A stretch of DNA of 64,000 nucleotides, taken from positions 620,001 through 684,000 of the forward strand of contig CM059971.1 in NCBI GenBank assembly GCA_030490835.1. The letters are read 5' to 3'. The DNA is from Annona cherimola. Taxonomy: Eukaryota > Streptophyta > Magnoliopsida > Magnoliales > Annonaceae. Below, in pieces: positions 35,863 through 48,346 of the stretch (within the stretch, counting starts at the first letter, position 1; each line of letters opens with the position of its first letter). Both the position numbers and the translations under genes were made by a program. A model generated the notes under the pieces. That model saw only the letters and a list, made by a program, of their open reading frames with translations. It made no database searches and had not been told where the DNA came from.

Positions 35863-38207
35863 ACTGTTGACGCATTCATTAGCTCTATTTTATTTTTACA
35901 ACATCATTTTTATTTTTAATATTAAAATTCTTTTAAATAAAATATTGAACTGGATAATATTCAATTTTTTAAAAATATGTTAATTATTAAAAATATTTAG
36001 AAATAATTTACATCAATTATATATGTTACCAAAAATAATTTTAATAATGAGAAAAACGACTATAAGAAAAATGACATTTGGCAATAACATATTTTGTTGC
36101 TATTTATCAAAAGATGTTGCTAAAAGCTTTTAGCAACTCTAATTTGTTGCATGCATGTTGCTTATATCTTTGTTGCAAAAAGTATTAGCAACATTATAAT
36201 TTTATTCTTGCTAAAAATACTTTCGCAAAAATATAATTATATTGCTAAAAGTATTTTTTACAACATTGAAATCTTGTTGCCATATATCAAAAGAGGCCTA
36301 ATTTTGTTAGGCCGAGCTAACTAAGGCCTTTGTTAGTCCGGCCAAAAAAAACATATTTTTTATTTTTTCATTAATTCATGAACAAGTTCAGAAATTTGCA
36401 AAAATGCCACTGTGCTTAAAAATTCAAAAAAATATTTAAATTATCCAAAAATGGTAAAATTTGATTTATATGTTAAATACACCTATCTTTACATGTTCGA
36501 TGAAAAACTAAAAAAAAATATTTTTTGGCCTTAGTTATCCCAGCCTAACAAAATCAGGCCTCATATTAAAATGTTAGCAATAAAAATATTTTGTTGCTAA
36601 AATAATATATGTAACATGAGTTAATTGATAATAGTGATAATACTCGATTGTTGCTAAAATTTCTTATAATAAATAAAATTTTATCAAATTCAAAATTTTT
36701 TTTATCAAATACCTTCTTTTAAATAAATAAACATCAAATAACTTTATCCCAATAATATCGACCAATCCACAGCCAATTAAATAGTTTTCATTCACAAAAT
36801 TATTTGATAATTAACCAAAGTATATTAGTCTTTTTTAATAGACTATTAAAAAAATACATTAGTCTTCTATAATCCTTTAAAGCTAAAATCCTACAAGTAT
36901 CGTTCAAAAGTCTGCTAAATCAAAAATAATTAAGACAATTTTTCTTCACAACACGACTGGAGAAAAAGAAGTTTTGACAAATCTAGCTTATTTAACTAGC
37001 ATCCATATGTAGCCTGCGTAAAAGATAAAAGTATTTAAAATGAATATAACATCCGAATAATTTATAATTCATTATATAAATTTGTTAAAATAATCAATGA
37101 AAAATAAAATATATATTGGAATTAATATAACATTTTGACTAACTTGAAGAATGTCGTGACATTGAAGAAAAAAGGATGCTATTTTCTCTTGAAACATAGC
37201 TTGATTTTTTCTGCCATTTCATCTCAAATTTGTTTCTCTTGTTCTATCATTGATACCTATAATGTCTTTATTTCTTGTTCCATTTAATCTAATTTCGTTT
37301 GTTCGTCTTCTACTTTTGATAATAATATTTTTTAAGTTTTTTTACCCACACGCTTACTATAATAATACTTTGAATGAGTGCCTAAAATCTACATAAAAAT
37401 TTCATCATCTAGTTTTTAGGCTCCTTCCTATGATTGTTCAACAATGAGCTCTTGAAGTTGTGCCTGATTAACATAAATTGATATGAGGTCAATAAATGTA
37501 AATAAATAACTTTAACAATTAAATGTTAAACTTTACAAGAAAAACAATAACATAATATAAATTTATGAAATAATATATCAATTTGTGGATAAGAAGTAAC
37601 AAGTGAAAATATTTTATTCTATGATTCTATTCATGCAAAAATTGCAACCTAATAAATCCCTATGAAAAAATTTCTGTGTTTTTATTAATTATGAATGCCA
37701 TATCTTTGTGTCCTGTTTGCTTTGAGGATAACTGATGAGTACATAAAACTATAATTTAAATTATAATGATATTAGATAATTGTATTCGTCTTTCCATTTC
37801 AATAGCTACCTACTAATACAAAGCAAATTCAAAATAAGTATATCGTCATCACATTGAAATGAGGCATTGAATTTTTTGAAATAAAATTTGGACGTTGGAC
37901 ATATTTTTAACTAGCATATATTTTCTTCAATTTTTAATACATTTACTAAGTTGTTAAAACCATAATCAATCTAGGCTTTGATAATTTTTATCTGGCTCTT
38001 TAAAGATGTAGAGTTAGTTATACATAGGTAAATATTTCATACTATATATCTCTTAAAACTAGAAATTGCATCGGCTTGAATTTTATTATATTTAATTAAG
38101 ATTTCATATTATGCGAGAATAATGGTAGAAAAAAATTTACATATTAATTTGAAATAGTTATATGATTACATATACATATAGCTTTTAACTTTCCCTTCCT
38201 GGTTTCC
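35863..38207 (-). mobile_element. CACTA-like derivative, copy next to CREG exon fragment
   Basis: Colinear with 20012-22325, from CACTGTTGACGCATTC to the CCCTTCCTGGTTTCC phrase. The Transposase_24-like relic is at about 37340-37100 on the minus strand. The right boundary abuts a duplicated host gene fragment (38208-38746). Similarity to the 20-kb copy also extends left, with differences, to about 35640 (the GCCAACTCATCT... block), so part of the resemblance may be segmental duplication rather than transposition alone. Confidence 0.55.
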
Positions 38208-38394
38208 AGATCTACGGCTTCCAGATCTACAAACTGGACATTGAGAACTGGCTCCTGATTGACTGGTTTGGTCCGGCTAAAGAAGTCCCTGTAGCTGAGT
38301 ACCTCGACGCATGAAAACGATTACCAGCTGAATGTATCTTTCTTCATGCACGTGATGTCATCGAATCTAATAAATGCTATGACAGTAACATTTC

Positions 38395-38440
<46 letters not shown>

Positions 38441-38746
38441 GCTGTAATAGGAGAGGCACCTAATATGAGTTGTCGACTGTATGGCCCTCTTTTGATGTAT
38501 ACATGTGTGTGTGAATGTTTGGTGGTTTATGCCCCTTAATTATATCTGTGATCTTTGATTCAGATGTGATTTGCTGCCTTCTTTCACACCTCCGATTTGG
38601 GTATATTAAATAATAATTAAGATAAGAAGATAGATTTTATTTAACATCTTCTTTGAACCGCATACATTATTTGAGCTATTAGGATCTAAACAATTACAAC
38701 TTTTAAGTGAAAATTAGGGCGCTGCCGACTAGATAAATATGAAACT
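38208..38746 (+). pseudogene. Partial duplicate of CREG-like gene: last exon, 3' UTR and flank
   Basis: 38222-38314 translates as FQIYKLDIENWLLIDWFG then PAKEVPVAEYLDA and a stop. It matches the last exon of the CREG-like gene at 59041-59156 with 4 of 31 residues changed. About 430 bp of 3' UTR and downstream DNA are also shared, to GATAAATATGAAAC near 38746 (58617 in the source), in inverted orientation. A 14-base piece, TTCCAGATCTACGG, is repeated at the left junction (38207-38231). The splice acceptor and upstream exons are absent, so it is not a working gene. It follows directly on the CACTA-like derivative. Confidence 0.88.
38397..38440. repeat. (AAT)n microsatellite
   Basis: About 15 ATA/AAT triplets inside the duplicated CREG 3' UTR. 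The source copy (about 58934-58962) has only a short TTA/TTTA tract, so the array expanded after duplication or shrank in the source. Confidence 0.9.
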
Positions 38747-38783
38747 TTCTCTATTTCTCGAGGTATGATAAGATCTGTTTTAA

Positions 38784-38905
38784 GGGTTGAAAATTATTGA
38801 CACGCCTTGTAAGAGGTGAACTGATATTGGAATCAAAGGGTTGAAAAAGTATTAACACACCTTGTAAGAGGTGAACAAATTCAATGCATATTGGAATTAA
38901 AATCC
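38784..38905. repeat. 54-bp tandem duplication
   Basis: GGGTTGAAAA...CTTGTAAGAGGTGAAC occurs at 38784 and 38838 in direct order with small differences. Confidence 0.8.
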
Positions 38906-39817
38906 TACTCTAACCCGCTCTACTTCCAATGCTTATTCTTGTAATATCCGTAAATATATAATAATAATAATAATAATATAATTTAATATATTTATGAACA
39001 TTAATAGAGAGCGTTGGCGAGCAGTAAGACGCTTTTAAAGACAGAGATAATAACAGAGGCAGTCGAGTTGAGATTTGAAAGAAAACTTGCATGTTTTTCA
39101 AATTTGTTTCGGTAAGTCCCTCCGTGGGTACGCCAATTAGGTAAGTTAAATTTTTCATGCTTTATTGTTGAGAATTCAATAAGAATTTTAAGTTTATGTA
39201 ATTCATCCACTGTTTTCCCGAACTGTATAAATTAGCTAGATTTACGAAAAGAAAAGTACTAGGCAAATTTACATTAAATAAGGAATCCAAATATATACCT
39301 AGAAGAAAATTTGGGATTTGTTTGGGTAGTTCCGGTGAAAACGGAGCAAAGAAAGAAGGAAGAAGAAAATTGTAGCAATTTTGATTTTTGACTGAAATTT
39401 TACAAAATCCCATGAATTTATGATTTTGTAAAAAGGTACGTATTTTAAAGAAATTATAGAAAAACCTAAATCTTCCTAGAAAATTTACATGAGATATTTT
39501 AAAAATATTATTACAGAATACCCTCTTGACTTGTGAAGAAATTTCATAAGAAAAGTTTTTAAAAATTACAAAAAATCCCCTTCAAATGAAATAGTTTGCA
39601 AACATACCTTATATTAGTTAGGAATTCACAAAATAAACAGAAAAATATAATTTTGACCAACTAAAATTGTGAGATATTTTGGGGAGGTCATAAATGAAAA
39701 TTTAAATAATATTTATAAAAAATAATAAGTAAAATAATGAACATGTTGTAATGAAATTAAGAAGTGATACTTGAAGCTACTTCAAGAGATTGAAAAAAAA
39801 GTTTAAAGCTTTTTTTT

Positions 39818-39917
39818 NNNNNNNNNNNNNNNNNNNNNNNNNNNNNNNNNNNNNNNNNNNNNNNNNNNNNNNNNNNNNNNNNNNNNNNNNNNNNNNNNNN
39901 NNNNNNNNNNNNNNNNN
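39818..39917. other. Assembly gap (100 N)
   Basis: Exactly 100 N, the usual placeholder for a gap of unknown size. It is bordered on the left by a T-run. The two reading frames that cross it are artefacts. Confidence 0.99.
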
Positions 39918-42900
39918 AATACTCAGTAAGCAAGCATTTAAAACTACATACTGTTCAAAACCTGTGGCATTAACCAAAATAATAAAACTCTTAAAATCTC
40001 ATTGTGCATGTGTGTGTAAACCCTTAATTTACTTTATGAATTTTAATTTACTATTAGCATGTTAATTAAAATGCAAATTAAGGTTATGTAATTTTAATTA
40101 AAATTGTGAAAGTGCAATACTATAATTAAATACTTATTTATTATTGTGTGAAATTAAAAATGGATAACTAAAGCTTGAACTCAATAAAAATAAACTTTTG
40201 CTATAAATTAATATGTGGAAATTTTCAAATTAAATTAAATAAAGTTATGGGAATTAAATATATAAAAGGTATATATGTATGACATATAGGCTGAAAATAT
40301 ATAATAAAAAGATGGGGTCCACACGAGAACAAATTTTATCGATAAGCATTATCTAGCTGTTTCATAGGATTAATTAACGCACATTGATAATTCCACCCAC
40401 CTATTTAATTTAGGTGCATGGATAGCACTTAAACAGGAATAGGATCATTGCTACATGGATTGGAAAGCATAGGTATTAAAGAATACGGTACTTAATGCTA
40501 TCTAAAACTTTTGATTTAGTTGAAAATTTTCTAATAATAAGGTGCAATTAATGGAAAGTGAATTAGGATAGAATTTAAACATGGAGTATATAAAATGCGA
40601 TGAATGTTAGCATTCGGTTTCGTATTTAAAAAAAAAAATTTGGGGTGGACAATTGGATTCCCAACCAATAGATGATGTGGCGTGGAGAGGATTGAGGAAG
40701 CCTTGGATTTTTGTTTTCTGTCTCACGTAAACAGGTATTTGAGGATTACTTGAATTTAAATTTTGAATTTGAATTCATTGAGCTTTGCATAAAATGGGTG
40801 ATTAAATGATATGGGTATGACTCAACGGGATGTATATCACTTGGTAGCTATGTTTATATAATTTCTTTAGAATGATGTTACAAATAAAAATCGGAGGATT
40901 ACATTGGAAAAATAATTGTTGTATGTCATTAGTGATTGAGAAAAGATTTTATAACAAAAAATAATAATAAAAAAATACGAAGAAAAGGAGAGTTCGTGGG
41001 CAGAGAGATTTGGAGCTAAGGTACGTTTAGTTATTATTATTATTATTTTTTTCGTTCTGATTTATACGGGAAGTTATTTAAATATATAAATTATTTAATA
41101 ATAGTTAATATATATAGTATATGATATATATGTCAATATATAAACCAAAAGTAGACAATAATGGACCGGACGTTCATTTAATATGTTATTGCATATATAT
41201 GTATTTTTACAAAGGTATATCAACAACAACAAAGTGGACCGACCATTTATTTTGTATATTATATATTAAAAAAACGATAATTATCTGGACCATCTGAATA
41301 TATGATAGAGTACGATTATATAATTTCTACTACATATCAAAATACATGGGAGGCTGATTAAATGATGATAATAATAATAATAATAGAAATATATATATAT
41401 TTGGCCAATTACTACGGGTTAATACTAATTATATGTTTATCAATATAATGGTATATTTTTATAAGATCAACCCGTTATTTATTCATAATTGTAAGTAAGC
41501 AGAATTGAAGATGGTCTTTATCAATTTATTTGTGAAAGATGACTTTAGAATAAATTCTAATTATTTTACAAATGAATTGGTATGAAATAAGATAAATGAA
41601 AATAAACTGGATATCTAGAAAATAAACTGGATATCTAGAAAAAAAATGTGTGTAGAATTTGTATAACATATATATATATATATATTGAATTTTTAGGAAA
41701 AGGATATACTGATATTTGTATATACTAAGATGTATATAGGCCATATTGAGCAATCCAAGTACGTGAAATCTATATAATATATTAAGATATCTATTATATA
41801 AATAGTCAAAGGTATAAACAGTGGCTGGCTATTAGTATAAACATGGTCTGGTTCGAATATGAAGTCCAGAAGCTTTGTACCTGGGGTCAACGGTTTATTA
41901 TTGCATGTAGCCATCCCTGAATTACTATGTTCATATTTATGATAGTAATTATATATTAATATATTACTCATAGATTAAATTTTAAATAGAAAAAAAGAGA
42001 AGATAGAGAATTTATGTAAATCCGAGTACAATGGACCCATATATGTTCAGTTATATCTGGCAAATAAAATTAGTATATTTAATATATATAATATGGGTGT
42101 GGAGAAATAAATATAGAACATAATATATTCAAAAAAAATTATTTTAATATAGTACAAGAAACAAGTATTTTATTATTGTGATTGAGTTACGGTTAGCCTA
42201 ATAAGATTGCTATTCATTAAATTTTAGAGCTTTAGAAATGATGTGATTAATGTAGGTATTTTGTTTTTGCCATATGGATGACTAGATATATATGGGAGGT
42301 AAATCCATCGTGATAAAATTATGATTAGGAATACCACATAGTGATAATTGGAAAAGTATGGTTGGCAATTAGAGATTTGTGTTAACAAGAGTTGCTTGAA
42401 CCAGATTTTGCATGAAAATGGGTAAAGGAATAGTAACTTGAAGATAAAAGAGGTAAGTAGGACTTGTTTTGAACTGAATGAATTATTTTATATTTCTCGG
42501 GCATGTATGTTTTGGATGTCGATGATTTGTATCTTTCTTGAAATGATTAGATCTGATTGAGATTGATTTATTATGATGTCAAATTTGAACTTGATTTATA
42601 AATGGTATATGTTAGCATTATATTTTGGACATATGCATGTGTGCATGGCGTGTTAGCATTTCCATGAGCCATGGCTGAAGATGCCGATTGAGAAGTGTTG
42701 TTTGTGAACATCGATGACGATCGGTGACATACCGTCGATTGGGGACCTGGGTATGATTTAGCCATTGATGGCTGTGGGCCATGATATACCATCAGGCCAT
42801 TGTGATGTGTATTTGGAACGACAAATGTGTTAATTATTTTTTGGTATTTATTATGGGACCAGTATGTAGAGACTGGTGCTCAGGCACGAGTGTTTGAGTT

Positions 42901-43256
42901 AAGCCATGGGCGTAAGTTTGTGGTGGGGCCATGGGTGTGTGGAGATCGTGGTAGGATATCACATCCACTTCCTTGTCATTTGACTTGGTATGGTGTTTCC
43001 CGCATTTGATTTTCTCGTGCTTAGCATTGATGTAAGATGGGGCAAGATATCGAACCTCCCCATTGGATTTAACTTATGAGATCAGAAGATCATGTGTATG
43101 TATTGGAATGATTGATCATGGGCATGCACATGGTATTGATTGGAACATGATTTATGATTTATTTGAAAATATGCATATTGTTTAAAACTCGTTTTGTTTA
43201 ATTTATGTTTTGGTTCTACTTACTGAGTTTGCTCAGACTCATCTTATTTTATCCTA

Positions 43257-43537
43257 GGGTGTGTTTGGGAATAGATAAAACTTTTGATGAAAAGTTTTAG
43301 TGAGTAAAAGTTGTCAAATGATGTGATATGATAGGAGTAATGATGAGGAGTAAAGATGATAAAGTTAAAATAGATAGGTTAATTGTGTGGGTAGTTGTGT
43401 AAAAATGATTGAAAAATAGGGTAGTTGTATGGGAAAATGTGAAAAAATAATTAAAAAATATTATAATTGTAGATTGTGAAAAGTTTTAGATTGAAAAGTT
43501 TTAAGTTGACATTTTTTCTTCCTTGCCAAACACACCC
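43257..43537 (+). mobile_element. Tourist-like MITE with CTA target duplication
   Basis: 281 bp, GGGTGTGTTTGGG to GCCAAACACACCC, flanked by CTA at 43254-43256 and 43538-43540. This is the fullest copy of the family here. It interrupts the gypsy-like LTR between its GACTCATCTTATTTTATC and ATTTAGATGACAGG segments, which are adjacent in the related copy near 54190-54235. Confidence 0.9.
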
Positions 43538-43830
43538 CTAATTTAGATGACAGGTACGTGGGTGGAGACCAACATAGGGTTGTTACACTAGATCAAACTA
43601 GGACATGATGAATCCGAATTTTAATTATTTATTTTGAGTTTTAAGAGTGATGTAGGGACAACCTAATTATCTATATATTTTATGAATTTTAGCACTTGGA
43701 TGTAACTCGATATATATGTGATGAGATAATTAATTTATATTAGTTTGTGAAACATTTGATATTATACCATAATTTATATTAAATATGTTCTCCCCATTAT
43801 CACCGATCCTGTCTTATTGATAGCGATTGT

Positions 43831-46800
43831 TGACTTAGCCATCAGTGCGCTACAATGTGATAATGAGATGAATGCATACACATGCATCCTTCCATGACTT
43901 ATTCATCATTTGGCAGATGATACTTATCAAGTGATCACCCGCCTCATACGTCGGACGCACCGACCAGGCAACACCAAGGACGGACTACCTGTCCAATTAC
44001 AACCTTGACAAAGCCTCATGCATGAGTTTCATTCACACGTGCATCATATGCATTTATGACATGAATTGAGTTTCGCCAACTCAACATGATAGCAAGGTTT
44101 CTATATGGAAATCTAGTTATAAAATATAATTCAAACACATTCTTTTTGTAAAACATATGCACAAGGTAATGGTCATCCCTAAGTACCTTTTCAATGCATG
44201 TCAATTTTAAGAAATATTTAAATAAAACAAACTCACAAGAAATAAAAAGGCAAGAATAGATTTTTCTTATCAGAAAATTCTTTTGAACAAAAAGAATCTT
44301 GAAGAGCTTGCTTACCTTTTCCCTTTAGCATTCATCCATTTTTCCTTTGTATTTTCCTTCATCTTTTCTTTACCCCTCCCTAGCATAATCAATAGGAAAC
44401 AATGTCTAAACATATTATTCTCATTATCATGCATGCCAATCTACATGCCTACTTGCCCCCTTTCCCCTTTTTCTTTAGACTTTTAATAAGAAATTCAAGC
44501 ATTTCATTGCTTGAAAATCTCATTTAAATATATTTTATCCTACACTTGAATAAACTTCCTATTCCCACTCTAGACTTTCAAATATGGAGTCCATCTTGAA
44601 TTCCTCATAAAATTAGATTTCATAGCATCATAAAATTAGATTTCATAGAGTTTCATAAACCCAATATGCTAAAAAATAATCTTTTATAAACATAGACCAA
44701 TTTGAAAACTCATAGACAACAGACTATTCTAGTCTTTTAATCATTCTGTAAATGAAATGTTCTTAACTAGTCTTGCACATTTTGTACATATTTCTTTTAA
44801 ATAACTCATATAAAAGGTATGTGATCTTCTTACACATATAAAACAAGTTTACTACTAAAAATCTCATCACACAGACTAATTCATACAAAATCTTAATACG
44901 TTTAAGATAGATGATTAGAAATCATCCCCATCAAACACAACTCAAATTCTTTTACATATATATAAGAATACTTTCCTCATGACTTATGAATTTATTTATT
45001 CCAAAATTGAATAATTCAAACTCGTATCATGTATATTACTTTTTATATTTGTGTGATCACCACACTTGAACCTAAACCCAAAATTCAATCCACATAGCCT
45101 ATCTGCATGGCTGCCTGGCTAAACTCTCTTTTATTTTATATTTAACATCATATATAGGATTTTCATTATGCTACTTGCGATAATTTTAGCATTCATAATT
45201 TATGCTTTAAAATTAGTAATTTAGTAAATGAATTATACAATAGAACTATTTTACTTTATTTCTTCTATTTCCTTGATTTCCATTGTTAAAACTTTACATT
45301 TCACTTCAAATTCACTAACTTTTACATTTGGAATTTGTAATCCACCCATTTTATTTAAATTACATGGGCAAACACCCAATTAATTTGGCTGTTCCACTTG
45401 AATCTCTACATCCATATCTTAACTCATATACATCTTATCATCTAAAAATCATATTAATTATAATTTATGTAAATATATCATTTAAATATCATAACTAACA
45501 ACCACAACCCATAACTTCAATTGAACGGTTGGGTTTTCCCAACTTCCTTGCATTTTCATTAATATAAGCATGAAAATTAATCCTCTATTGTCATACTCTT
45601 ACAACAAAAATTAAAAATCAATCATTACTAGTCAACACATATAGCCACATACTCTATTTCATAAATTCCTTTTTTTTTTGGACTTACATTTAACTACCCT
45701 CGGCTCAACATATATATTAACTAACATATCCAATTTACGGGAATTTAAATATTCATCTCATTACTTGAAATTTCTTATATATAACTTTCAGCTCAAATGG
45801 TAGTCTCAACCCAATATAAGCATTAAACATTAATTTTTAACCTCTAAAATTTAAAATACATATTTCGTTAATTTACATCGTACAAACTTAATATTAAAAT
45901 ATCAAAAATGACATTTATAAATTATACATTCAAGTTGGGCAATTATTTTTACCCCACGATTATGCATTTTCTGCTCCAGAATTTCAAAATCATTCCATCA
46001 TCATTCTTATGTGTTATACTTTTTAATATAATAATTATAATCCACCATATATCATAACCAAATTCTTCATATATGCTCCAGCCTAAATTTAACCTTCATT
46101 TAGGCTTACTCGAAATTCCTATATATACACGTATACATTCTTTTTACAACTTTACTTAACCACTCATTTTATCACAAGTAAATTTTATATTATGCTTCTA
46201 AAATTAAAATTAATCATTTAAGAGTCATCTTTAATCCTAAATTCATCACCCATACACTTTCGACTTTAGCCATTTAAATAATGGGTTTTACACTTCAAAA
46301 TTTAGGAATTTTACTCCCTTTCATTTTCACATGATTTATATACAAGTTTAATATTTTTAACTCTCCAATCGTTCATATACGTGTGATACAATTATCACTT
46401 ATTCATTAATTTTTTTATACCAAAATTATATAAAATTCCCCCGTACACATTTAGTTAAAAGAAATCTCATACCTCCATATAAATTTCCTAACTACCCAAT
46501 TTCATTTAGCATATATGTCTACATTTTGGTTTTAATATACACATTTTGATCTAAATTCATGTTCATATATTATTAAATTACTAAACTTATTATTTACAAG
46601 CAACAAGACATACCCGTAACATATATACACACCTGCCCTCATTTTTTTCCACCCATTTCCACATCCAAACGGGTTCCTAATTATTTATATATTATCCCAT
46701 ATATGAATAATACAAAAGCCCTATGCCTAGGCCACGTTTTTAGGCTACCCCATATTCAAGATATGATGAAAATTTTGAATTTTCCTTCCAACCCAAGATT

Positions 46801-47803
46801 ATACATAAAATTTTTGCAAATAATATATTCCAACACCATTTAAATAGGTTATACAGAAATTTGGAATAGAAATCTTAAAATTTTCAACTCTTGAATTTTC
46901 AAATTCATACATAGGATTCAATTTTCACATTCCATATACATTATTTGACTCCTAAAATGAAGATCTACACGAATTCATGAAAACCCCCATGATTTGCAAA
47001 ACGATTTGGATAGAAAAATCAAAACCCTTACTCACCATAGCTATGGATCCGAATTTCCATCCTCTTTCTTATGATTTCTCCTTTCATTCTTATAGATCTA
47101 CTCATATTGAACAAAAGCCCCATGATTTTCACATGCTTGGAAAGAAAATTTCAAAATTATCAAAAATCCATCTCCCCTTTCTTACCTCCGGTCACCGGCA
47201 ATGGGTTGGACGGCGACGACGGTGGCGGCGGCGGTGGCCGGCTCCTCCTCTTCTCTCCCTCCTCCCCTTCCCTTCTCTTCTCGTCTTCTTCTTCTTCTCC
47301 TCCTCTTTCTTCTCTCTCCTCTTCCTTCTCTCGTTTTCTCCCTCTGTTTGCGCGTGGGAGAAAAGGAGCTGCCTTTTGGTGGCCCCACTTAAGATAGTCC
47401 ACACGTACACACGTACGGATACTCCTCATACCATTTTTTATTTTTTATAAATATACATATTAAATATATGTCATAAATCATAATATTTTAAATTTTATAA
47501 CTTATATCCGCCATATGCAATTAAACCATTAAATCATAGCCATTCACTAATTTAAGCAATCTAAATCAATTAATCACTTAAAAATTCATGAATTAATCTA
47601 AAATTAAATAATACACCTTGTTATTACTTCATTCAATAATAACACTTTAACTCATCATGTTTTATTTATTAATTCTCTATTTTCTTACTTTATAATTTTA
47701 GGTCATTAATAAAATTCTAATTTTATTAATTTCATGGCCCAAAATTTTCATTTATATATGCCACGTACTTATGGGTTGCAATATAAAAATTGCCGATATT
47801 ACA
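43831..47803 (-). mobile_element. Long Ty3/gypsy-like LTR in reverse orientation, candidate
   Basis: Read on the minus strand it starts TGTAATATCGGC at 47803. It then has a GA-rich, CCGCCG-containing leader-like stretch (47400-47190) ending CCGGAGGTAAGAAAG, then long AT-rich sequence. The block at 44060-43860 is matched at 52340-52095 on the same strand and at about 53850-54060 on the plus strand. Outside 47803 the sequence (CATCCTCC, CATCAGCAGCTGATGT) resembles reversed 31555-31450 in the tandem units, where no LTR is present. No coding domain was seen; the long plus-strand frames around 47.0-47.4 kb are low-complexity antisense. Confidence 0.45.
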
Positions 47804-48346
47804 TCCTCCTTGACATCAGCAGCTGATGTGAGTATTACCATCAGCCAATACAAACTGCAGCTGGCAACGTGTCTAGATCAACATGCCAAATTCGTCAACC
47901 ACACTTTAATGGTTGTTGTATACTATCACCTGCGCCACAATAAAAAAACAATAAAAACCAAACAAATTATTTGTTGTTGGGATTTGTTGACTTACAACCG
48001 TTTTGAAATATGAGGCATATCAAATAATTTTGCATAATCAGTTCTAAATCTGATTTCTGTTTTGCTAGTTTTGACCGATTATACATATATCCAATCTATT
48101 TAAATTTTTGTACAGTGATGTTAACAAGAAAACATAATGAGCAAGACTGTTTCGGATGTTTTCTTACCCTTTGGAAAATGTTTATTTTCGAAAAGCTTGG
48201 TGGAAAAAGCTCCTACTCTTAAAACCCGGGTTGGGCAGAGGGAGGGAAGATAACATACAAGAAAAGTCTTTCCTCTGCACCGCTTAACAGTTGCCTCCCT
48301 TCCTTGGAAAACCTTCATCAGTTTCCTTAAAAGCTGAGAAGACAAC
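47804..48346. other. 5' flank of the DUF247 gene
   Basis: 47804-47880 resembles a reversed piece of the 31.5-kb tandem unit. Possible TATA-like CTATTTAAAT lies at about 48096, some 250 bases before the ATG. No other gene is seen. Confidence 0.3.

Larger units (their letters stand above)
38940..43830 (+). mobile_element. Long Ty3/gypsy-like LTR (Tekay/Del type), candidate
   Basis: Starts TGTAATATCC, a frequent start of long chromovirus LTRs. It contains the CTTACTGAGTTTGCTCAGAC segment and the GATGACAGGTACG segment, both matched at about 54165-54240. The assembly gap and the MITE 43257-43537 lie inside it. No matching 5-bp target duplication or second LTR was found, and the right end is unclear. 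The interval holds no recognisable gene. Confidence 0.4.

Noticed and set aside
39777..40065. Frames spanning the N run
   Set aside because: Artefacts of the assembly gap.
46977..47450. Plus-strand frames of 157 and 108 codons and minus-strand Arg/Glu-rich frames at 47160-47429
   Set aside because: Low-complexity CT/GA-rich stretch, most likely leader of the reverse gypsy-like LTR; residue runs reflect the repeat, not a protein.
47771..48013. Plus-strand frame sharing LTSAADV with frames near 31.4 and 34.2 kb
   Set aside because: Shared words come from homologous non-coding repeat DNA read on opposite strands; no conserved protein.
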